Part shown: piece after piece, positions 1 to 12,200 of the stretch
Layout of the letters: each line of letters begins with the position of its first letter
How positions within the stretch are numbered: the first letter of the stretch is position 1
Assembly: GCF_027942865.1 (NCBI RefSeq)
Contig: NC_134516.1
Location: 23,097,822 to 23,161,821, forward strand
Direction of reading: 5' to 3'
Source: Odontesthes bonariensis
Lineage: Eukaryota; Chordata; Actinopteri; Atheriniformes; Atherinopsidae
Length of the DNA stretch: 64,000 bases
Position numbers and translations under genes: made by a program
Notes under the pieces: model-generated
What the model saw: only the letters and a program-made list of their open reading frames with translations
Database searches by the model: none
Told to the model about the DNA's origin: nothing

Positions 1-219
1 GTGGGCTCCTGTACATAGAGTCCATTGCCATGCAGGACACACAGTCCCACATGCGGCATAAAGGCCCCCTCTGTTTTCACGTGTTTTGATCTTTTGTCTA
101 GACCTAACACTTGCAAGATGTCGACTTAAACAGTACACGCCCTCCCCTTATCTAATAGACACACATAAACCCAGAAGAGTGGTTTTGTGATGATAACAGC
201 GTGTGCTTCTCTCCTGCAG

Positions 220-3200
220 CGTTGCAGCATCAGGAGTGGGTTTCATCCTGGTCATCGATCGACGGCAGGACCGATGGGCCGCCGTCAAAGCCGCCCTGCT
301 TCGCATTGCAGTAAGATCCTGTTTTAACTGTGTGTGAGCTTGTGAATGATGGACAGAGAGTGGAGAAACTGCCCCACTTTTTACTGGACCGGTTTGTTTG
401 TGTGCATCATTTGCTGATGAAATACTACTTACAGCCACAAATAGCTGTTTTGGAGCTTGTGCATTAGTCTGCGTGTGTTAATGCTTGTGTTAACACGGGT
501 CTGTGGTTGCAGTTGCTGGTGTCAGCTGTCTGTGGGTATAATTTGGTGTGTCACCACTAAGAATAATGACTGTTTTGGCATTTCTTCTGTGAGTTGGTAC
601 TTGCAGTAAGGGCTGTGTATTATTCATGAGATGCATGTTGAAGGGATATGTACTGGGAGTTCAGCAATACCTGTGTATCTCAGTTGGAGTTAAAAATAGT
701 ATATTACTCTGTAGTGGGTGGTGGAGTCTTACAACATGTGAATATACTATATGTGGGCGTTTGTGTGTGTAATTATATACACTCCTGTTGGGACAAAAAA
801 ACAAAACAACTTATATTTAATCCTCACATTTTTAACCATTAGTCTAATTCTGTAAATGTTTTTTTAACTACCAGCCTTGGATCTGTGTTCCATTAGCCTA
901 CTTTGTGGACAGTTTAAAACTTTTACTGGTGTCTTTGATACAGCAAGGGCGAAGGCTGTAAAGAGAGGGCATCAACAGATGGCTTAAAGGGGAAGAGAAG
1001 TGATGGTGTTTTGGCAGATTCCTACGTGTAAGCTTTTAGTTATCAAACATTAAAAATAAACAAAAAAACTTTTTAATCGACTCCAGAAACAAAAAGCAAA
1101 CGTATTCCCTGCTGGATGTTTACCCCTTTTACTAAAAAGCAGGGACACAGTACAAGGGGTAAATAAAAGTAAACTGGAATGATTAGCTGATGACTTAAAG
1201 CCTCTGTTTAATTAGGAAATGGTAGAAGGAAAAAAAATCAACTTCTCAAACGAATAATTGGAATTTGATACCCGGGATGTGTTCCAAAAATGCTTATTTA
1301 TTCCTCTTCTTTCAACTGTAAGTTTTTGAAAGCTGAGGTGATGGCGATGCTGTTGTAATATGTGATGAATGTTGTTTGGTAGTTTGTCTGAATAGCAGTA
1401 ATTGTTGCTCCAAAATGTTTATATTAGGGCTGGGCAACGATTAAAATTTTGAATCTAATTAATCACACGATTTCCCTGATTAATCATGATTTATCGCATT
1501 TGTACGCAAAATCCAAAAATTAATTCAAAAGTAGCGTATAGCTTTAAGTATTTAGTTTTATTTTAAATGTGCTGCCATATGAATGAAAGTGCCATAACAT
1601 TTGTTGTGCAAACACACTTTTAACATCAGCATCTTTATGTAGTTTTTATGTAGAAGCCTCGCTCCACTGTCTGTTTCCTTGAATGACTTGCTGCTATCAG
1701 TTGTGTGTTTTGCCATTAAGTGATATTTTAGACTGGAGCTACTACGGTGATAAGACAATTTAACTTGGCAGTGTTTACAGATGACTTTGTTTCTGTCAGC
1801 TCCTCTGTCTGGAAGAACTTTAAAATGAAAATGGCCGAGTAAAAGTTCCGTACCGTTGTTCCATGTTTGGTGGATCTGTCAATTACTTTCTTTTCCTGTT
1901 CCGCAGCAGACAGCAACAGACTTTTACAATAATAAAAGCCTGTGAGCAACAGACTTTTACAATAATAAAATAGATAATAAAACAGGGGTGGTCTGTGGCG
2001 TAGTGGATTGAGCAGGCGCCCCATGTACAAGAGGCTACAGTCCTCGCTGCAGCTGGCCCCGCTTCAAGTCCCGTATCAGACGGCCCTGTGCTGCGTGTCG
2101 TTCCCCCTCCCTCTGGCCCCTGCTTCCTGACTCTTTGAACTTTCCTATCCATTAAAGGCACAAAAGCCCCAAAAAATAATAATTAAAAAAAAAAAAAACT
2201 GCGTCAATGCGCGATAAAATATTTATCGGCGTTAAATAATTAACGAGTTAACGCGACAATAACAAATTAACTCGCCCAGCCCTAGTTTATATATATATTT
2301 TAGCTTTAATGGTGCTCTCACATATATGGAAGTTACTTAAGTCAGGATTTCTAAAAAGTACATCTAAATTTTGATCAACACTTCACATTATTCCATCATA
2401 TCAGCCTCCATATCAGAGGAGGCAGCAGCATTTCTGCATCTTGGTTGTACGTTTTCTTTCTTTGTGTGGTTGAGTTTTAACTTGTATTTATAGATCCAGT
2501 GATTAACTTCGTTCAGACAATAGTTTTTATAAATGTTCCTGAGCTCATGCTGTGATTTCGACAACAGAATTATGTTGTTTCAATGGAATGCAGTCTGATT
2601 GTCTGAAGGCCACGCAGATTTTTTTCCAGTTTTCTTTTTTTAATAAGAAGCTACTTAATTTTTTGGTGTTTTTGGTTTTTAACAGAGAATTTACAGTCTA
2701 ATTGTCAAATTTAATTTAGAACAATTTCACAAAATGATCTTTCTAGGAGGACACTGTACTGTTTTACTTTGGTCTTCGATTATGTTATTCATTAGATGTT
2801 TCACTGTTTCTTCTACAAATGTTTTTCACTTTTTTCATTTTTTCATTATTTTTTATTGTCTTCAATCCTTTTTGTCGGAATCATATTAACCAGCCCTGCC
2901 AGCAGGAGGTTGAGGCTTCACCACACCCTTCACATCTGTTGTCTGGATGCTCATCTTGTATAACACAGTTTAACATGTCCAATTTGTGCTAATATATGCA
3001 AATGTATGCTAATTGGACACTGGTTATCATTAGGCCTAATAGTTTTTCTACAGTATTTCAAAGAAACTATACCCTCAGTGGAAGTAAGCCATTATGGGAG
3101 TCTTTACTTTAGTAGCTGAAGTACTCAGACGAAACATCTGCACGCTTGAGACATTAGAATATTATTACAGTATTGAAAGGGACACTGGTGGAAAGTGTGG

Positions 3201-6200
3201 TTTAATTGATGGGACAGGATGGATTAGTAGATGTCTTCTTGCCACTGGCTGTTACTGTAAAGTCATGTGACACTGAGCAAAAGCTAATAAAGATACTAAG
3301 GACTAAGAACAGATGTGGTTTTTCCCCCCTAGAAAAGTATTAATGATGTAATTGGAGTCAGCATTAATATTGATCAAGAATACGTTTGGATCAGTGTCTG
3401 ATTGACAAGTTATTACCATTCAGTTGATGTAAATATAAATCATTAAATTAGATAGATGAGGAGATCAATACTACATTCTCAAAGCTGTCAGGGCGAGCAG
3501 CTGGTGAGCCAAGTTTAGTGCAACCGGGGAAGAACTATTATTCTCCCTGTTTGTTTTACTCATCCGTCCAAAAGCAGCCGAATCCACTAACCACCGCCTG
3601 TGAAACTAATAACAGATTATACATCTTTTTTTTATCTTCATAAAATTATAAATCCATATTAAAATATAAATCTAGTGTCTGCAAGTTCCAACAATGTACG
3701 GAAACCAATGCTTTCCTAGTATGTTTCTTTTTTCCGGGTCTTGTTGTTCGTTGCTCAGGCTTTATTCTCTCTGAATTCAACCAGCAAAAGATAATATTGA
3801 TGAAGCCATGATGATTTATGTCTCAACCTGAAACAACATAATTCAGAGTGGTAGTTGAGTTTATCAGCAGGGTAGCAGAAGCGTCTCTCCTCCTGCCTGT
3901 ATCGCCCACTCTCATTACCTTTCTTCCCTCTTTTTTTTCCTTTCTTCCATCACTTCACTCTTCTGTTCTGCTTTTGTTTTTCCTCTCTCTCTATGCGTGC
4001 CCTCTGGGGTAATCCTCTTCACTTTCAAAGGGGAGTGTGTATTCCCTTTTTCTCCTTGCAATCTACCCTTCAAAAAACTGGTATAATAATGTGACAAACG
4101 TAAATAAAGAAGATAATGGGATTGGCTAACAAATCCAAAACAAGTGGATATTTTGTGTAAACCTTATGCAAACCAGCAGATGCAGCAGCTCGATATAGAC
4201 ACAGTGCTACAGCTTTTATTCTCTTTCATGTTTTACGTAGGGAGAGCAGAACATTAAGCACACAACGGTATTATAACTTAACCTGAAGGCATGAAGAGCA
4301 GGTGCCTCATATCCTGTCCTTCTCAGGCCCTCTCACTGTTGTGGGTGTCCCTGTTGGGCACGCCTGCTTTGTCCACCAGCCAATGACACTCAGTCTTACT
4401 GGAGGGTGAAGGTTGTTCATCCTCCCATGAGAAGCACTCTTCATCAAGGCCATTCAAGGGCACTTGCTACCATTTGCTTCCCTGGCAGAAAGAATGGAAA
4501 AAAAAAAAAACTGGCTTGGGCAGCATTGTCTTTTAAAGCCAGAGATTAGAGTAAAACACACGAGCACCGTACTGCTCAGAAGTCCAGTACTTTTTATATT
4601 TCTGATACAGTTTATATTAAGTTAACTAATAGGCTTTCCTTCCTAAAATCAAATTAAACTCTTTAGATAATTTGGTTAAATTTCCCCTTTATGTATCAGG
4701 TTCAGTCAGTGACCAAAGAAAAGCATCACTTCCCTGACCGAGAGAACACGAATCCCTCTAGGTTATCACTCATGTTCATGGTGTCTTGCTCTCTATCTCA
4801 TCTTTTGGTTGCTTGCATCTGCTCCTCGTCTTTCTGCTTCAACAAAAGGCTCCATATTTGCTGACTTTAGATCCAACATTCAAATACTAGAGTGTCTATG
4901 TCAACATGCCCTCTAGTAAAAAGTTTAAAAAGGAACACTTTTATCTCTGTTGCAGCCCATCTTAGCCTAATAAATAAACCGTCAGTCAACTGTATTGGAT
5001 AATTGCTGCGGGGCGAAGAGGCAGATGGCTCCGTCATCTGCCGCAAACAAGAGGCCTGAATACATTGCAACAAATAGTATCAGCTGAAATAGCTGGAGTG
5101 ATGCTGAATTCAGGATTTAAACTGCAGTGGGATGTTCTCCGTGTTCAAAAGCTGAAAGATGGGAGGGGGGTTTAAGCACATGAAGGGAGGTGGTTTTAAT
5201 ATGGTGCCTGTCCAGCTCCCAGGAGAATAATGTGGATGTCATTAGAGGACATGCCAGGAGAGGTTTTCCCTGTCCACCCATCCTTCCTCCCTACTTCCTC
5301 GCTGACAGAATATGAATCAGCCCGGTCAACATTCTAATCCTTACATTTATTAATGCATTCTTTTTTATCTGTGAGAGTTGTATGCAAGCAGGTGTCCAGG
5401 GAAGCGTGTGCACATTTGCATATATCTGTGTTGGTGTGTCGGGGGGACGCACCGAGCGGCATGCGCATTGTCATGTTAATGCGGGGTTACAAAGGAAACC
5501 AAGACCTCAGGGTATATTGAATTTAATGACTTCCAGTATGAAAATATGAGATGTAATGCTCACACTGCTTTTAAAAACGAGGACACTGCATTTTCATGTT
5601 AGACACGCACTCCGACTTATTGGCTTTTATCTTGATCTGCAAATGTAATTTGAAAGCAGCATATCACTTAAATTAGGAGGCTTGTGATTTTATTTAAAAA
5701 CATGCCGTATGTTATTATTGTTTGGGTTGATATTGAAGAACTTTCCAACTTCCAACTTGTCCTTCATCAACATCCCAGCAGGCATAGTTTGTATTTGTGA
5801 GTGTGAGACAAAAATAAATGACTAGAAGAGTTTTTTTATAATTTTTTTTATGCTCGCAGATTTCTCTTTATCATCGCTCTCTGTTGCGTCCCATCATCCG
5901 CTCTCTCCGCACATCTTCCTCTATGCGTTTTTCAAGGAAAATGGTTTCCATGGCAATGCAGCACAGGGCATTTTGTGACCATGATGTATGCATGTATGCA
6001 CCCCTTCCTCCTTCTAGACCAGGGGTGTCAAACTCATTTTCACCGAGGGCCACATCAGTATAATCGTTGCCCTCAAAGGGCCAGATGTAACTAAATGCAA
6101 TGTAAAATAAATGTAACTACTCCTTAATGTTAAATAACTCTTAATTTATTACTTATTCAAGTTACAAATATTATATATATATTTGCATAGATGTAAAAAA

Positions 6201-9200
6201 AAATATGTTTGCTTGTTGCTCTGTTATTATATCATAAATCCTTTTAATTTGTCAGGTTATGAAACCCACATCACTCCATCAAGTAACGATCAAACTATCC
6301 GAGTGAATAAAGAAAAATAACATCAGACACAAGTTATGACATTTACTTTGTTAAAAACTTGAAATATCAAACAAAGCTAGCTTTTACTGCCGCATTGTTT
6401 TTGGTTGGGGCTTTCACGAACACATACCGTTTTTTCTCCTTGAAGCACAAACACGTATTCGCCTTCCAATCTTTCTTGAAACAGAAAAATTGATGCAGAT
6501 GCCCTTCCATCTGCATCAATTTTTCTCTTCTGGACATTTTGGGATCATCATTTATATTACTTGAGTTTGACACATATGTTCTAGACCATATTACAACCAT
6601 GTGATGCATTTCCTTAAAATTGATTGATTAAAACGCTTGTAGCGTCTGTAATTCTGATGAATGGAACACCAATTACCTGATTTCATAGAGACTGGATGTT
6701 AAAACCTAATTAAACATTAATGGAAAAAGGTAAGATATGTTATTAAAAAGAACTATTTCAAATAGTTACAGGGAGCTCATTAACAGAAAAGCCCGCCATG
6801 TAACTACATAATCTAAGCAATGAAATATTCAAATTACTTGAATGTTTTTAACATTATTTTTTCAGGTATTGAAGCAATTAAAATGTCCTGCGCTTGTCTC
6901 ACATCTCTGAGGCTGCCTCCAGTCTTGAGTGTGTGTGCATGTTTGTGTGTGTGTGTACATGTCAGCCTGTAATGATTTATCACGTCTAACAGGGTGGAGC
7001 AATTCACTCAGGGTTTCAGAGGAAGCCATATCCGATAAAGTCTTTCAGCTGAGTGGCCTCTTGGGCCGTTGTCTGTCTCTGTAAAAGGCTCTGCTAGTTA
7101 TCGTGGCGGTGAAGAGATTAAAACTGTGGTTACTACCCACGTAACAGGACGGCAGTAGGGAATTACTACAATGAAATACAAAGATTTTATATATTATAAT
7201 TTATATAAGATTTGTATTTATTGTAAACCTCATGTCTCATACATTCACAGTACATTAAAAGCCCACTTCACTTTAGGCTACACAAACTAACTTCCTTGGT
7301 AGAGACTTTTATTTTTTACGTCTGTTGCAGTGACTTGTTTTATAGTAGGAGATTAAGAAGATGAAAATAGTATCTTCTATCCTAGAAAGAGACACTAAAC
7401 AACAAACAAACAGATGTGACTCAAACGCGGATGGCTAGACAACCGAAAGAGACATTAAATGATTTCAATAAGACATGGAATGGATACAAAGAGATGAAAA
7501 TGAGTCATGTGAGACATGTTAAATAGAATGACACCAGATACAGAATAGCTAGAATAGCTTTTTTTCTTGATTGATGGGATATCTGCACTTCTGAGTTTAG
7601 GGGCCAGTTTCATATCCATCCACAAGTCATGTTTCATAGGAATATGTTGACGAAGCAGATTGAATTGTGCACTGTAGAGTAAAACAAGGCTTATTATCCA
7701 AGAAACGTTGAGGTAATGACGAGTTTCCTTTTTTCTTTTTTTTTTTTACTTTCATGAATTTGTTAGGGGCTCTAGACATTCGGATTTATTGTTTGATAGT
7801 TTCTTGGTTCTTTATGTTCAGAAAAAAAAGGTATTTTCCAATTATTAACATTGGTGCAGATAGCTAATTCTTTCCACAGCTGACATACAATCGTAGCAGA
7901 TGGATAAGCATATTTCTGTTCCTCTCTTTTTCTCTTTCAGGGTTCATTTCCAGGGAACTTGCACTTGGTTTTGGTGTTACGTCCCACTACTTTGTTCCAG
8001 CGGACTCTCTCGGACTTACTGTTCAAGTTTAACAAGGATGAGTTCAAAATGAAGGTGCCGGCATGACTTCTACTCTGCATGTGTTTGGGATTATCTTGAT
8101 AATAAAAATGAAAAAGAATCATATCATCAACTTACTGTGTTGGTGTGTCTGTCAGGTGGTGATGCTGAGTTCGGTGACTGAGCTCCACGCGTATATCGAC
8201 CCAGGGCAACTGACCACAGAACTAGGAGGCACACAGGAATACTGCCATGACAGTTGGATCTCACACCGCACTGTATGTATACCCACACAGTTACATTTTT
8301 TTCTTTTTCTTTAATCACACAATGCACCCTTCACCCTTTTCAAATGTATAAAATCCTGGATATTCCCCACAGGCCATTGAGGCTTTCGCCCTCATGGTGA
8401 AGACCACGGCTCAGACTCTGCAGGCATTTGGAACTGAGCTCGCAGAGACAGAGTTGCCCAACGATGCCGAGGCCACCACCAACCTGCTGCATGTGCACAC
8501 TTTGAAGAAAGATAAGATGAAGGTAAAACACGCTATACATGTGTTTAATGTCTGCTTTCAAAACTTAATATCTACTGAACAAAAACAGCTGAGAATGTTA
8601 GTAGTTGCCAAGTATTTATTTAAATTATTAATTTAATTTCAAGGAGGACCTGCAGGTGGCGCTATCTCAAGGAAGATGCCTGTTAGACTGTATTAATGAG
8701 CCTCTACAGACAGATCCTGAGTACACCATGACGCATGATGAAATGGAGAACTTAGCTACTGTACAGAGGTAGAAGAAGGGATTGATACATTCACATAGAT
8801 GCAAGTTGAGCTGTCCGTGAACACATGAATGAGACTCTCCTCTCTTTCCATATTTACTCCCCTCGTTCCCCTTCAGACTCCTGGGTCAGCTTGATGAAAC
8901 AGAGACAGCATTTGATGATTTCTGGGAGCGCCACAGCACCAAGCTGGAGCAGTGTTTGCAGCTCCGCCATTTTGAACATCACTTCCGTGAAGTGTGTTGA
9001 GTTTGATCACAAGAAATATTTTTCATTCATCTTCTTTCCAAAATATGAACTACAAGGTGTTACCTATCCCTGTGCTCTTTAGGTGCGAGCCCAGCTGGAT
9101 GTGATGTCTGAGCGTTTGTCGAGTTTCTCTGAAGTCAGCGTAAGCCCCGCCCACGCCGAGCATGTCCTCCGAGAGCTCGGCAGCCACGAGGACAAGGCTT

Positions 9201-12200
9201 GTGTAAGCACTAACAAACAATAATTCTGGTCACATGGCTCAGAAAACAAAGACACTGACCTTTTGATGCATGCTCGTTTAGCTAATGACACAATCAATGC
9301 ACTGATCCACCCTCCACTCAGTGATATAAATCAAAGAGGATGTAAGAAATTCACAGGCTGAAATTTTAGAATTTTTTTCTTGTGAAAATTGGAAAACGTA
9401 AAGATGAGTTTTTGTTTGTGCAGAACATCATATCCATATTTGCATTAATTACCGATGCAGGATAAGTCTGTAGATCTATACAGGTCTTAAAAAAAAAACA
9501 CCAAATAAATCAACTGCCTTGTGTAATGTAGGAGTCCTACTCTGTCCAGCATTAAATAATGACCACTGCATTCTACATGTTGTTGAAGTTGGAGGCCTGA
9601 TGCTTTGTTCTAACTCTGCCTACGTATGGGAATCATCCATCTGGCTATGACTTCCATTAAATCTGCAAAACTCAATCTTTTCCGTTCACTTTTTGCTGTT
9701 AGTAATTTGCCAAGAGTTCTTTACATGTTTTTAACTTTTATGAAAGATTGGAAAAACTAGTTGCCCACTATTTTAACAAATTGCTAGCTTGACAATGACA
9801 CAGATACACATACACTCTTATCTAGGATATGAGGTTTTAGTAGTTATATGTGTGTGATAGATGTGTGCTTTTACCTGTCAGGCCTGGAGTGCCACACTTA
9901 TCGCAGAATACTGATAAGAATTAGGGCAAAGCCAGTAATTTACTCTAAAAGCAGAAGGTTAACCCTATCAAATGTTTTCTTTTAATATTTCCACTATCCT
10001 CAGAGGCCAAGAAATAAAAAGTTTTAATGGACAAGTTTTTTAAGATATCCCTCCTGTTTTAGAGGAATTTTTAAACAAAGTCTGAAGTCATAATGGGTTT
10101 TAGGCAAGTTTCCATTCTTTCATAAATAGATACATTTACTTATACAGATTATATATTATGGTTACTGAAAAAGTTGCATAGAAATGAAGTGCGAAGAGGA
10201 AACCGATTAATATCGTCAGCCAGTGATTGATGGTGTTCCATCTGGGGGCGTAAATGAACAATAGAGTGTATTATTAAGCTCAGACCTCTCCATTGTGCTT
10301 CAATAGGACTTGCTGGACCTTACCCTGTCCCTTGCTAGTGAAGGCGACAGGCTGATAGAAAACGCTCACTATGCAGAGGACTCCATCAGGCCAAAGTGCA
10401 GCGAGCTGAGAGGAGCGTGCGAGGAGATAAACTTTACTTTGAGGAGCAAGAAGAGCCTCCTGCTGAGGGCTTTGGAGCTCCACCATGCTTTGGAGAAGGT
10501 AAGAGTGCGACTCAGGTCCCGGAAAAGTTTCTTAGCAGGAAAATAAGTGCTACGTCTCTGTTGTTTTTTTTTTGTTGAAAACAGATGAAAAACCCAGCAA
10601 TGTTAAAAGTCACAGCATGGGATGTTGAAGAGAAGATTTACCATCAGTTACTTACAGCATGTTTACCCATAGCAGGGCTGACAACAACAGGATGGCCAGA
10701 AATCAGCCTCGTATAACAACCTGTACCCTTCCTTTACACCATTTATACGTATGGGTTAGACTTGCTTAATCAGTGAAGGGCCCTCACCCTGGTCTTAGAT
10801 ACAAGTGCGTTCTAAAACAGCACACCCCGTACATGTATAATACACATTTGACAAAAAAATTTAGATAAATGATCAAAAGAATATCTAAACAGAAAGGTCA
10901 AACGAAACAAAATGCCTGTACACTCCCACCCTTCACTGTGGCTTAATGGTTTGCCCAAACCAGGTGATCAATCAGGCAATTCCCTTCAGCTTGAGACTTT
11001 GGGCTCATGTGCGCACTCCTTGAAAACACACAAAATAAATGTCAAAGAGAGAGACTTTAGTATACTTCCCCAAAAATATAACAAAAACACAAAAAATTCT
11101 GTTGCAAATAAATGATTACATTTATTATAATATAAATATCACAATGTATGTGCATTTTCCCCTTAGTGAGAGGGATGGTGCACAGCACCCTCACAGTCCC
11201 CTACAAGTACTGATAAGTGTTTTCCCCCACAGGCCTCTCGGTGGTGTGAGGATGGCATCTTCTTATTGGCTAGCCAGCCCGTGGACCGCTGTCAGTCTCA
11301 GGATGGAGCTGAAGCAGCTCTGCAAGAACTGGAGCGCTACCTGGATACGGCATCGCTTCACACCCTCACAGACCGCAGCGCCATCTACTGTCAGTACGAG
11401 GCAGTACTCAACGCTCAGCTCAGGGTCAGCAAGAAGTGAATGCTTTGTCTGAAAATGTGTTGATGGAAATTATCTTTATTTACCGGCATGTATTAAAGGT
11501 TTGTTCTCCATCGTCCTCAGGACCAGATAGAGCGTGTTTTCCAGAAGCAGAGCTCTGTCCAGGAGATGTTTGAGAAGAGACGCATCAGTCTGAAGAAACT
11601 CGCTGCCAAGCAGACGAGGCCAGTCCAGCCAGTAGCTCCAAGACCGGAGGTCAAGTCTCCTCTTTCCTCTCCCAGTAAGTGTCAGTAAATCTGTATTTGA
11701 CAGAAAGATGGATAGCAGGGTGTATCACAAAGGCCAACACTTGATATGAAAAGAGGGAAAGTAGATTAAAGACAAGAAACAAAAGTGGATTAAGAGTGAT
11801 ATTTTCTTTTCCAGGTCAGGAGAGAAAAGAGAGGAGATATTCAGCAGATAGTGCCCTCTGCAAAAAGGTAAAAGCATGGTTATTGTTTGTGCCATCATTT
11901 TTTAATGATAAATGACAGATTAAATTATTTCTGTATTTTTGGTGCTTAAAGTTTTAATTATATCTTAAAGACAAACCTTTTATCAAAGCTCAGTTATATG
12001 GCTGTTATGAGTAAAGATGTCCGGTTTCCAGGTGGAGTCTCCCGTACATAATGGTGGCACGAGGCACGCTTCTCTTTCAGAAGAAGAGGAAAATCTGGCA
12101 GTACTTCGGCGGTAAGTGCTCAAAAGTCAAGGATCAGAAAGCATTTAGTTTTCAATCATCTCTCGATAAACCTGGCACCCAGATACTTCAGTTCTAAAGT

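Larger units (their letters stand above)
1425..2284. mobile_element. Non-autonomous hAT DNA transposon, 860 bp
   Basis: The left end reads TAGGGCTGGGCAACG and the right end is its imperfect inverse, CTCGCCCAGCCCTA. An exact 8-bp target duplication, GTTTATAT, flanks it at 1417-1424 and 2285-2292. Eight-bp duplications and short terminal inverted repeats define the hAT superfamily. The interior keeps a fossil BED zinc finger on the minus strand and has been entered by a tRNA-derived SINE. No intact transposase remains. Confidence 0.92.
311..7940 (+). other. mcf2l: Long mcf2l intron holding transposon insertions
   Basis: This 7.6 kb intron separates the CRAL-TRIO exons ending RIA and starting GSFPGN, which are contiguous in family proteins, so no coding exon is expected. 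It contains the hAT elements at 1425-2284 and 6020-6578 and a nested SINE. The remaining sequence is AT-rich with short homopolymers, and I recognise nothing else in it. Confidence 0.75.

Noticed and set aside
1990-2075. A tRNA gene
   Set aside because: Box A and B are present but no acceptor stem or proper 3' end; it is the head of a SINE.
1883-2161. Minus-strand frame over the SINE
   Set aside because: The sequence is explained by the tRNA-derived SINE and its A-rich tail.
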